From Carettochelys insculpta (Eukaryota; Chordata; Testudines; Carettochelyidae), in the NCBI RefSeq assembly GCF_033958435.1, contig NC_134147.1:48602001-48666000 (forward strand): a stretch of 64,000 nt of DNA, in the 5' to 3' direction. The position numbers were made by a program, and so were the translations under genes. Below are positions 28,401-40,400 of this stretch, one piece after another; position 1 is the first letter of the stretch; every line of letters begins with the position of its first letter. A model generated the notes under the pieces. That model was given only the letters and a program-made list of their open reading frames with translations. It was not told the DNA's origin and ran no database searches.

Positions 28401-31400
28401 AGCTACACACTGTGAGATTAGTCAATAACGCTAAAAGGGCAGAATATTTCACTTCTGCCCATTCCCTATTTTGAACACTAGCATGGAGCTAATCATGTTG
28501 CAGGACCACTTCTAGAAGGACCTGCGACCTGCAAAGCCTCGCATGTCAGATATGTTTCCATCACCCTGCCACACATCCATAAATGGTGAGTGCTATGACA
28601 GCAACAGCACCCATAAACTGGATTTACATTTGTCAGGATTAATTATTGTCTTTTTGGGGTTTTTGTTTTTTTGTTTTTTTTTTGTTTTTTCAATTTTTGA
28701 GTTTTATGTAGATGTACAAAATAACATGTTTTCAGGGCTTTCTTTGATTACAGTAATGTATTTTGTAATGAAAAATATTTGTAATGTTCCCTAGCACAGT
28801 TGAAAGTGCACTTCAGATATCTCACCTCCATACTCCACATTGTTGTTCCCTATAGACAAAGCCTTACAGAGAAGGATTTCCACTCAGGATTTTTTGATAA
28901 ACACCATTTTTTTCTCCTTTTAAAGGAAACAGGAGGTGTATTATGGGTGTTTATTGATTACAACTGAAAATCAGAACTCCTTCATATAAAGGAAAAACAT
29001 CCCCCTTGTTGGTGAATGTACTGTAGGCTACAAAGTAGCAAGCATCGGAACAGTAAATCAAATTTCACAAGAGATATACATTAAGTCAAGTTAGACCATT
29101 AAAGCCCTCATTTGGGGGATGTTATCCCTCCTCAAATATTTATTAGGAATGAAGAGAGCACACAAATCGTACTGTTAATTATATTAATATGGGCAAAGCT
29201 ATAAGGGCTACAAAAAGTAAGACAAGAAGCACTTACGGCATCTGTAATAGCTTGAAGACAGTGGGCATACCGTTCTTTACGGCTTCACAGGACAGTATGG
29301 ATTCCAAGACAGACACTTTTAAAAAAAGAAAGTCGTGGGGAGCAGGGAAGTGGGTGGAGAAAAAGAGCAGACAGATTTTTATACTGCAGGAACACTTTGC
29401 TAACCCTGATTTCCTTGTTCTGGGATTAAAAATTAGGCAAAATTGTGTAATACCTCCTACCTTATCTTGCAATTAAAACAGCGCAAGCATGTACACAATT
29501 CAAGAGCAGTAAATATTACTTTCACCAGATGATCAGAAAAACTGTGTAGTAAATAATGAGTGACAAAGCAAATCAACGTTATCTATGTGCTGTATATATT
29601 TCCTTAGAAGAAAAGGAAGCTTACAATACAGAAAAAACACAGCTATGGTATACTTTCTATTGTAGCTGACTTAGTAAATAATTACCCACCCTCAGAACTC
29701 TCCTTCTAAAGCCACTATACATTTTAAGTAGGCTTCTAGTGTATTCTAATATGTCCTTTGTTAAAATATGCACACAATTGAAGTTACTTTAAACAGAAGC
29801 TAAAGGCCTCCCCAGTAATATGAAACCAAATGAGGTGTCGTGTGGCACATGATTGCTCGGTATTTTTGAAGACACAGACAAACACAGCTACCCCTCATAC
29901 TTGTCCCCCGTATTATACTGACCGACTGATGCTGATGGCGCAGGAGGGAAGCTCTCCACTGGGATTGAATCTGGAGGTCTCCCATACGTCATTTCATACA
30001 GTAAGTGACCAAAGCAATGTACATCAACCCCTTCTAAAGTCTGGAAAGGAAAAAGCTCAGTTTGTAGAGTCAAATAATTTTACACATTTCAGTTTCAATA
30101 TTTACAAATGTGGTTAGCGCACAGGACTGGGGTAGGGGTTCAATTCCCACTTCCACACCATCAGCTCTGTGTGAGACCCAGGGCAAATCACTTGGTTTCT
30201 TTGTGCCTGAGTTCCCCATTGATAAACGTAACTTTCCTCCTCTCAAGCTTTGCCTGTGTTGAATTTGGAGGGGAAGAACAGTATTATGCATACAAGCTGC
30301 ATCCAGCCCAAATGGCACCTCTGATAAAATAAGCCCTCATAAGTAATCCATTTTCCATTGCAGATGACAATACTGGAACAGGTTGGATCACAGGGGTCCC
30401 CTGGCAGCTGTCACCCAGTCTGCTGACCAAGCCACTGACACCCACCTTCCTGCTCCTTGGGGTTCCCCACAACCCTACCCTGCTGGGTCAGAAGCTCTAG
30501 TCTCCCACAGCCAAGGCACAGAGTTGAGGTAACTGCACCCCTTCAGAGCAACACAGATGCTGAACCAGCTCAGCTCTGGGAGGGAAGAGCTACAGGGCCA
30601 CTGACAGCATCCAAGAACCCAACCCCCAAATAAATCCAACTTCTTCTGTGTACAAGTTTCACATAGGAAACATTCATAAGGTCAGCTCTCCTTATCAATG
30701 AAAGAGTTCCACACGGTGGCTGCTCCCCTGGTAACAATTATTCACACTGGGGCTTGATAATAGAAATGCTTTTGTTTATTAAGTATAAGTAGTAGGGTTT
30801 AAGTGATTCCAAGTGAAACTGGACAGATCAAAGTAAGTTTCTAAACCTAAACAAATGAAACATGTCAGCTAATCCTACTACACTAAAACTTGTTATATGC
30901 TAATTCTTACCCTAAAAACAGTTGTGCTTATAGTCTCTTTCACAAGCTAAGCAGCCTCCTAACTTGGGCCTGATCCCTTCTCCTCTTCAGGTCTTAGGCT
31001 GCATCTACATTACAAGACAAATTCAAATTTGTATTGATTTTCTAATTCTGGAATTTGTAAGTCCAAATCTGAGCATCCTCATTTCCCACGTGCTCCCCAC
31101 AGAGTTGAGTCATCGCAGCCAAACACAAACTGTCTAACATCAACTGTTGCAGTAGTGCATTCTGGGAAGCTATTCCACAGTTCTCTCATCCCCATAGCAT
31201 TCTGGGTATGCTCAATGGTCTTGATGTCATCTTGCCACATTGCATTTTCCTCATTCCCCTCCTGATCCCTGAAAACATGCTGACCCCTGAAAATAATGCA
31301 GGGCCCCTCAAAGTTAGAAGAAAGAGGATAGAAAAGTCTAGGAAAAAAGCATTTTTCGTTTCCCATCCCATTATATTGCCCACATGGGTGCAACAACTGT

Positions 31401-34400
31401 GTTCTCAACTGGCCACTGAGTGTCCCACCTCCCATCACTGCATGCATGCGATCCCTGAAAAATAATACGCAGCCTGGACTATATTTGCAAGTGAGAAGAA
31501 AAAAAGATAGAAAAGTGTAGAGAAAGAGAATTTTTGGTTTTGCTACTCATTATATAGATATTGCCAACATGGGTGCAACAACTGCTGTCTCAACTGGCCA
31601 TCCACCGAGTATCCCACCTCCCATTATTACATGTGATCCCTGAAAATAATACAGGTGCCTGGACTGTTTTTTAAAGTGAGAAGAAAGATACAACTGTGTA
31701 TGAAAAAAGAAACAAGCCAAGTGCTGAGGGCCCAGTAGACATGGTCCCTGCATAGGGAAATCAGCCCCCACAGCTGAGACTTCCTCCCGGCGGCAACAAA
31801 TCCCCATTATCGGCTTTTACCTGATGGCAGCAAAGGTCCCCATGTTTCTTAGCCACCGGGGGAGACTTTTCCCTGGCAGCAGCAATGCCCAGTATAGGCA
31901 AGGGTGGGGGGGTTGAAGTGGTCCTTCCCCATGGCAGCAGCAAAGCCCAGAATACCCTTCCAGCCCTTGGAGCCCTAAATGTGTGACTAGTAGCATGGTC
32001 AGCACCGGACGGCAGGCACATCCTTTTATTGGGTTTGGAGCTTCCCATGTAATGGGACTGAGTGTGGGAAAGACCCAGACTGTGTGGCGCCTGTAGGGGA
32101 GGGAAGGCGGTTGCCACACAAAACTAAACTGCTGAAAAGAAGTTTCTCAGCGTGTTATACAAGGCACAACCCCCAGCACAGCCTTGATGACACGTGGTAC
32201 AGTGGGGCAGGGGGCTGACACTAGGCAGCACAGAAAATAATAAGTTATCTAAGGTGGTTGTACACCAAACGCCAGAAGCCTGTGTAACAAGCAGGAAGAA
32301 TTAGAAGCCCTGGCCCAGTCCAAGAACTATGACTTGATTGGGATAACAGAGACTTGGTGGGATGACTCACATGACTGGAGCACTGTCATAAAAGGGTATA
32401 AACTGTTCAGGAAGAACAGGCAAGGGAGAAAAGGAGGAGGAGTTGCATTGTACATAAGAGAGCACTATGACTGCTCGGAACTCCACTACACAGAGGGAGA
32501 AAAGCCTGTTGAGAATCTATGGGTCAAGCTCAGTGGTGTAGGCAGCACTGGAGACGTGGTGGTGTGTCTGCTACAGGCCACCAAACCAGGATGATGAGGT
32601 AGATGAGACTTTTTGGACAACAGAGAAGTTTCCAGATTGCAGGCTCTCGTTATCATAGGGGACTTTAATTACCCTGACCTCTTTTGGAAGACCAATATGG
32701 CAGTACACAAGTAGTCCAGGAAATTTCTGGAGAATGTTGGGGATTACTTCTTGATACAAGAGCTGAAGGACCCGACCAGAGGTCGTGTGCGGCTCGACCT
32801 GATTCTTACAAACAGGGAGGAACTAATAGGGAAAGTAGAGGTGGGTGACAACATGGGAAGCAGTGATCATGAGATGGTAGACTTCAGGTTCCTGACCGAA
32901 GGAAGAGAGCAGTAAATTACACACCTTGGACTTCAGAACAGCGGCTTTGGCTCCTTCAGGAGACTGATGGGCAAAATCCCCTGGGATGCTACCATGAAGG
33001 GAAAAGGAGTCCAGAAAAACTGGCAGTATTTTAAAGGAAGCCCTACTGAAGGTGCAAAAAGAAACTGTCTCGGTGCGCAGCAAGAGAAGTAAATATGGTA
33101 GGAGACCAGACTGGCTTACTGGGGAAATCCTTGGAACTTAGGCACAAAAAGGGAGCTTACAAAAACTGGAAACTTGGACAGATGTCTAGGGAGGGGTATA
33201 AACGTATAGCTTGAGAATGTAAGGCAGTTATCAGGAAGGCGAAAGTGCAACTGGAATTGCAACTCGCAAGGAATGTGAAGGATAACAAGAAAAGTTTCTA
33301 CAGGCACGTTAGCAAGAAGGTGATCAGAGGGCGTGGGGCCACTACTGGATGAGGGAGGTAACCCAGTGACAGATGATGGAGGGAAAGCTAAAGTCCTTAA
33401 TGCTTTCTTTGCCTCTGTCTTCACGGACAAGGACAGCTCCCAGGCTAAAGCAATAAGTGATGCATTGTGGGATGAGTGTGGACAGCCTTTGCTAGGGAAA
33501 GAACAGGTTAGGAGCTATCTGAAAAAGCTTAAACATACATAAATCAATAGGCCCGGACCTAATTCATCCGAGGGTTCTGAGGAAGTTGGCATATGTCATT
33601 GATGAGCCCTTGGCTGTTACCTTTGAAAAGTCGTGGAGATTGGGAGAGATCTCGGATGATTGGAAAAAAGGCAAATGTAGTGCCCATCTTTAAAAAAGGG
33701 AAGAAGGATGATCCAGGGAACTATAGGCCGGTCAGTCTTACATCAGTCCCTGGAAAAATCATGGAGGGGCTCCTCAAGGAAGTCATTTTGAGGCACTTGG
33801 AGGAGGGGAGAGAGTGATCAGAAATAGTCAGCATGGATTCATGAAGGGCAAGTCACGCCTGACCAATCTGATCAATCTACGATGAGGTAACTGGCTCTGT
33901 GCATTGGGGGGGGAGGCGGAAAAATCAATGGATGTGATTTATCTTGACTTTAGTGAAGCTTTTGATATGGTCTCCCACAATATTCTTGTCAGCAAGTTAA
34001 AGGAATGTGTATTGGACAAATGGACGGTAAGGTGGATAGAAAGCTGGCTAGAAGGTCGGGCCCAGTGGGGAGTGATCAACGGCTTGATGTCAGGATGGCA
34101 GTCAGTTTCTAGTGGAGTGCTCCAAGGTTCGGTTCTGCATCCTGTTCTGTTCAACATATTTATCAATGACCTGGATGAGGGGTTGGACTGCACCCTCAGC
34201 AAGTTTGCAGATGGCACTAAGCCAGGGGGAAAGAGATAGATACACTGGAAGGTAGGGATAGGGTCCAGGGTGACTTAGACATACTGGAAGACTGGGCTGA
34301 AAGAAATCTGATGAGGTTCAATAACGACAAGTGCCGAGTCCTGCACTTGGGCCGGAAGAATCCCAAGCATTGTTACAGGCTGGGGTCCGACTGGCTCAGT

Positions 34401-37400
34401 AGTAGTTCTGCAGAAAAGGACCTGGGAGTTGTACAGGACGAGAAGCTGGACATGAGTCAACAGTGTGCCATGGTAGAAGGCTAATGGCATATTAGGTTGC
34501 ATAAAGAGGAGCGTTACCAGTAGATCCAGAGAAGTGATTATTCCTCTTATTCTGCTTTGGTGAGGCCGCATCTGGAGTACTGTGTCCAGTTCTGAGCCCC
34601 CAGTTATACAAAGGATGTGGATACACTGGACAGGGTCCAGCGGAGGGTGACCAAAATAATTAGGGGGCTGGAGCATATGACCTAGGAAGAAAGGTTGAGG
34701 GAATTGGGTCTGTTTAGTCTGCAGAAGAGAAGACTGAGGGGGGGATTTGATAACAGCCTTCAACTTACTGAAGGGAGGTTGCAAAGAGGCTGGAGAGAGG
34801 CTGTTCACAGTGGTCACGGATGGCAGAACATGGAACAACGGTCTCAAGTTGCAGTTGGGAAGGTCCAGGTTGAACATTAGGAAAAACTTTTTCACTAGGA
34901 GAGTGGTGAAGCATTGGAATGGTCTACCCAGAGAAGCAGTGGAGTCTCCATCCCTGGAGGTGCTTAAGTCTCAGCTCGACAAAGCCCTGGCTGGGCTGAT
35001 CTGATGAGGTTTGGTCCTGCCTTGGGCAGGAGGCTGGACTTGATGGCTTCTTAGAACAATAGAGCTGGAAGAGACCTATGATTGTTCTATGATTCTAAGT
35101 GTACAGACAGTGGTGAACTCACAGCAGGGGCTATTTGAATGGGCACATGTGCTCACAGTGCTAATAGCAAAGACAGACAGACCGACAGACAGACACATTT
35201 CTCAGGCTCTCATACTAACATGAGTCCACAGCTAAAGGCTCACTGCTCCCGCTTGGAAATTCACAGACTTCCTGTTACTGGAGAGCAGTGGCCAGAGTGG
35301 AGTATTGAGAGGGGCAATAGGGATTGCATGTTGGACACCTCTAGAGGCGAATAAATTTGCTTTTAAGATGTGGCACTTCCATATTTGCCTTTAATCTAAC
35401 TTCTGAATTTGAGCTTGATGCTATGCCCATCAGGTAACTGCGATTTTGTAATCTCAAGATGAGTGCTCCCTAAATCAAGCTAATGGTCTTTACAGTGAAG
35501 ACAGTCACATGGTTTAAAAAAAAAAAAAAAATCAAGCTAACTGAATTAAATTTGATTTTATCTTGCAGTGTAGATGCAGCCTTAGATGTTTCTAGCCGGC
35601 ATCTTAGCTGGTAAGTGGGGGCAGAATGGTGTCTCTCCTGGCATCTGGTGACTCCTTATTGTTTTGCTCCCCCTTTATATCCCTTTTGCCCATGACAGGA
35701 ATTCTTTGTGCTCAGTTCAAAATTGACTGGAAAAGTGTTAGATCCGAAGTGGGTTCTAGTATCAGGTGAGTGTCACACGTCTTTGTAGAACCAACCACAG
35801 TTTGAGCTCAGAGGAAAACCAAATCATTCACAGGTTGTTGACTTGATCACCCAGCCTTTAAGTTCCTAAAGTATCACTACATGAAATCCAGTACTCTGTG
35901 GTCTGGCAACATCCTAGGTCCAGCAGGACCACAGATGTTGCTGGATGAGAGAGCCTGGCAGCCTGGGTCAGGGGCTTGCTGGTTGTCAGCCAGAACCTAG
36001 CTGGGAGCAGCAGCTTGCAGTGCCAGAGGAGCTGCAGATAGGGAGTCACCACCAGGGCTGGGGAGCCAGCTCTTGAACAATAGGTTACATGACTGTTTTG
36101 CATAAAGCATCGAGTATGCATATTCATAAGCCAATTTTCATAAAGCATGTGGAGGGGTGACAAATACAGCTTAAGAACTGACAAGTTTTTCTGTTCACAC
36201 AGTCCTTATTACTACAAAATAAATATAGCATTTCTGAAAACCATAATACTGAGGAAATCTGAACAAGCACATTTTCCCAATATTATTCGAACAGTAAACA
36301 TCAAAGTTTACTACACTAGATATAAATTTATTAATAGCAATGTACAGTAAACTCTTGTTTAACCAGTATTTGATTAACTCTCACACTTGAATAACCAGCA
36401 TGACTCACAGCTGGGCAGATCTGGTCAGTGGACACCAGGAAGTAGTGTGGAGCAGCAGCATCAGAGCTGGGGTTTGTAGAGCGTGAGAGAGCAATGACCC
36501 TGGGAGCGAGGGGGTTGCGGCTCTCTCAGTTCCACTCTGCGTCCCTCCATGCTGCTCTGAGTGCAGCCAGCAGGACAAGTGGTGTCAGGGCTGGGGTTTG
36601 CACATAGCAGAGCAACTCACCACCCCCATGGGGGGGACGCCCTCTCAGTGTTGCCCTGAGTCCCTCCATGTTGCATTTGAGTGCAGCCAGCAGAATCCTC
36701 TGCTCTCCCACCCAGCGTGAGTATTCTCGATTATCCAAAGTATTTGATTATCTGGCAACCTCCCAGTCCCGTGGATGCTGGATATCAAAGAGTTTAATGT
36801 ACATGCTCACACAACATACACCACTGATTTCCAGGCAGCTAATAAATAAATACACACACATCTCTTAGAACTAGAAGGGACCTCTGGAGGTCATCTAGTC
36901 CAGTCCTCTGCCCTCTTGGCAGGACCAAGCACCATCCCTGACATCTATTTGCCCCGATCTCGAAATGGCCTCCTCAAGGATTGAACTCAACCCTGGGTGT
37001 AGCAGGCCAATGCTCAAACCACTGAGCTATAACAAGAAAGAATCCACAGAAAGAACTATTTGTACAAAATACCAGAGAATTTAGTGCAGTGGGTTTAACT
37101 TAGCATAGTGAGTGTTAAAAGAGGATTTTAGATTTAACATTCAGTAGCCGACATAAAATGTGGCTCTACTTGTTGGCTAAGACTTCAGTAAATTTTGATG
37201 GCACCAAGGGTTAACACAAACCATGAACTTTTGTCAGCTTCTTTGGCAACTCAGTACAATTGTTAAACAAGGTCAGTGGCTGTCCCATGTGACACCTTAT
37301 GTAATTTAGTACAAAGAGTACTCAAGGGCAAAGCAACATACTGGGTAAAAGCCTGCAAACTCTAGAATAGGACAGAGTGCTCAACAAAAGGCAAGTCAGG

Positions 37401-40400
37401 TCTAGCTTCTCTGCAGGCACAGAGCATACTGTGATGTATAATCTGTAGCTGGGAAATAACCTGCAACACACACACGAATGCCGTTGGGCTTATTAGCTTT
37501 GGAGAACCAGATAGCTACATATTTCCTCCAACTCATTCTTCTTTTAAAAAAAACAAAAGAACATTCTCTGTTCCATTCCAGGGATACAGTCTAATCTGAG
37601 CAAAGCCTACAGATGTCATACTTTCTACAACAGCATTAAGGTCATGATCAAGGACAGATAGACTAGGGTAATATTTTATTGCCAAGCACCATATCAAATC
37701 TACGATGAACTTACATGTATGAAACATCTAGGTCATCCCTTTAAGTGACTTACATTAATTTTCCGAAATTGTGAAAAATAAGATCGATAAAAGGATGGGA
37801 GTCCCAACAAGGAGTTCTCTAGATCCAGCAACCTGCATGTATCACCATCCAACACCACATTGGCAGAATGTAGATGCCCATAAGGAAATCCTTTTTCATG
37901 TAAGAATTTTAATACCTGAAAGATCAGAGAAGAAAATGTCACTGCAAGGAAGTCTGCTGCGTTGATTTTCAGACAATGTTTGAAGCGTACTTAATAGAAT
38001 GCTCAATGGTTGCATACGGTCATCCAACCCTGGGTCCTTCATTTTTCCCCATTCAGCTCTCACCTTCTAACTCAGGGGTGGGTAATAATTGTTGATGGGG
38101 GCAGAGCACTCCAAGAATCTGGAAAGTGGTAAAGGGCTGCACTCTTCCATTACATTAATGGAGGAGGTACAGAAGAGTGCTTGGGATCAGGAGAGGGTGT
38201 GGGATCTAGGAGGAAGTTTGGGTTAAGAAGGAGATTGTGACTGGGGGCAGAGTCGGAGGGGTCAGGGACAGAGGAATATGGGGAAGGAGGGGCTGGGGTG
38301 CCAAAGGCAGACTCCAGCCAGGAGACCCTTAACCTGGGTGACTCCCGGCCAGCGGGTCCTCTGCCTTCCATGCCCCAGCTGGCCACTCAGAACAGCCAGA
38401 AGGGGCCATATGCCTCTGAATAGCTGGAAGCCTGAGAGGTGGGAGGGAGAGAAGGGTTCTTCCAGGTGTGCCTGCTCTTCAAACGGGCATTTCCCACTGG
38501 CCATAAATCAGCCAATAAGACCTGCAAGATTTTACTCCAGGGCAGGGCCTGCACATGAAGTCTCTCTCCCCCGTACCATCTGCCTTACAGCTATAGACAG
38601 ACAAAAACAGAGCCCAGCAACTGGCTGGCCTGAGCAGCACACAGGGATGCGGCAGGCAGAGAGCCTGACTGAAGCTCCTGCTGCACCTATAGGTTGGATC
38701 CAGCAGCCTGGCATGCCACATCCAGCCCATGGGCCAAATTTTGCTTTGCCCTGTTCTAGCCACACTGTCTGAGTCAAGCCCTGTACTACAACTACAGCTC
38801 TTCACACACAGATTGGGACTGGCACCACCGGTATGATCACACTCATCTCTATGCCTCAGGTGATATTTCCCCCAAATCCACAAAGCTCTAGACCAGGGAT
38901 GAGCAAACTTTTTACAATCAGGCCCCATTTTTTCTCCCAGCCATTAGCCGGGCCCTCCGCCCCAACCTATCTAATGTAATCCACACTGATGGAATTTTGG
39001 TTATGTTCAAAAATGGCAAAAAAAAACCTTTTGGCATGTGTAAGAAAACATGTAGAATATAAAAACATTATTAATCGGTATATAAATGTGAATACGCACA
39101 CATAAACACTAACCTATTTCAACATTTGAATGAGATGGATAAGCCTGACACCAAGCAGCCAATCATGGTGTACCCCCCTTATGAAATGTCATGCCCCCTG
39201 CCACCAAAGCAGTCCAACCCCACTTTGTGCACCCCTTGTCTGGAGGTCCATGTTCTCACATTCCACTCGAACAACTTCCGCCAGACACGTCAATCAGATT
39301 CTGCTGCACTTGGACTTTAACATTTCATGGAAGAGGCTGGATCTCAACCATCCTGTCTCCCCTGTAAATCAACTACCCTGAGAGATGCATAACTGTACTA
39401 CTCTTCTCCAGAAGCTTATGGGAGTTTCTCAGCTGATTGTGGGAGTTTACTCTCCTCCCCCACAATTACACCAGGCTCCCCAAAGGGCTTCTGAAAATGC
39501 CCAAAAGCGTCTGCTTCACCTCATCATTCCAGAAACAATGGGAGAGATAGGGGGCAGGACATCAAGGACCAAGAAGAGACAAAGATCTTTTGGGTGAAAT
39601 GATCTACAGCTTAGAGCAAGGAATGAGCACAAGTAAAATGAAAGGTCTGTATTTACTTCCTCTAAAATCTCAGCCCTGGCAAGGGACATTTGACAAATGG
39701 TAATAGCCAGAAAAGGAAAAACATGAGTCTCCTATACAACAAACACAGAAACTCACATGACGGAAGTTTGCCTCAGCCTCACATGTGGAAAGGAATGTAT
39801 CTAAAAGACCTACAAGTAGTTTGTTCAGTGTAACAATAATGCTTGTTATGTAAGACTTTACCCCCGAGGCTCCTAACACTACTGCCAACATTTCTGATTT
39901 CTCAACACCAAATGCTAAAAAGAGATAAAATAGACTGAGCTAAGGAAAACATCAGAAGATGAGATAAGTTAATAGTGTACTATCAGCCTATGGAATATGA
40001 TCTTAACTCAAGAGAGTCTTGAAAGTTGGTACCCATCAAACACTCACCATACATGAAAATTACTCTGGTTTAACCACTACCAGCACACAGACTGAAGAGT
40101 TCTTGGGTGGTGGGGAGTAACAGCCTAATAAGAGGGATTTAGCTACTGTTTCTTAAACATCAGAGAAGAGTCAAAATCAAATATTTGCTTTTAAACCAAT
40201 TTTTGGAAGACTAAAATGTTCAATGATGTAAAGTGCAGCAACTATGAGAGATTCAACTTGTTTTTTCTGTAAAATTTACTAATTTGGAACAATTCCAGTT
40301 TGAAGGAGCACCCCTCTTAATTCCTAGAGTAAGATTTTTTTTCCTTCCAAAATTACTGTAAAAGCACTGAGAAGGGTTGATAAGGCTTCCCAGCAGATAG

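Larger units (their letters stand above)
30997..35581. mobile_element. Harbinger-like transposon, 4.6 kb, with nested CR1
   Basis: Left end GGCTGCATCTACATTACAAG and right end CTTGCAGTGTAGATGCAGCC are inverted copies with few mismatches. TTA lies directly outside both ends (30994-30996 and 35582-35584), the exact PIF/Harbinger target duplication. Excluding the CR1 at about 32230-35097, the element is about 1.7 kb. I found no transposase, so it is non-autonomous. Its left half contains a tandem repeat at 31284-31720. Confidence 0.8.
30041..37753 (-). other. PXK: PXK intron (7.7 kb)
   Basis: Holds a MIR at 30105-30240, the Harbinger-like element with nested CR1 at 30997-35581, a Tigger-like element at 36345-36799 and the turtle SINE at 36864-37030. 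The stretch 35860-36090 has Tigger-like words (CTCTGTGGTCTGGCAACATC) but no clear ends. 30250-30990 and 37040-37750 show nothing recognisable. Confidence 0.85.

Noticed and set aside
31284..31720. Regularly spaced repeat, considered as a CRISPR-like array
   Set aside because: Unit is about 170-185 bp and diverged, in a vertebrate intron; it is a tandem repeat inside a transposon.
34275..34895. 206-codon minus-strand frame
   Set aside because: It is the antisense of the CR1 reverse transcriptase region.
38278..38928. Frames of 164 and 149 codons on opposite strands
   Set aside because: They overlap the hAT-like element's G-rich interior and each other, with no recognisable domain.
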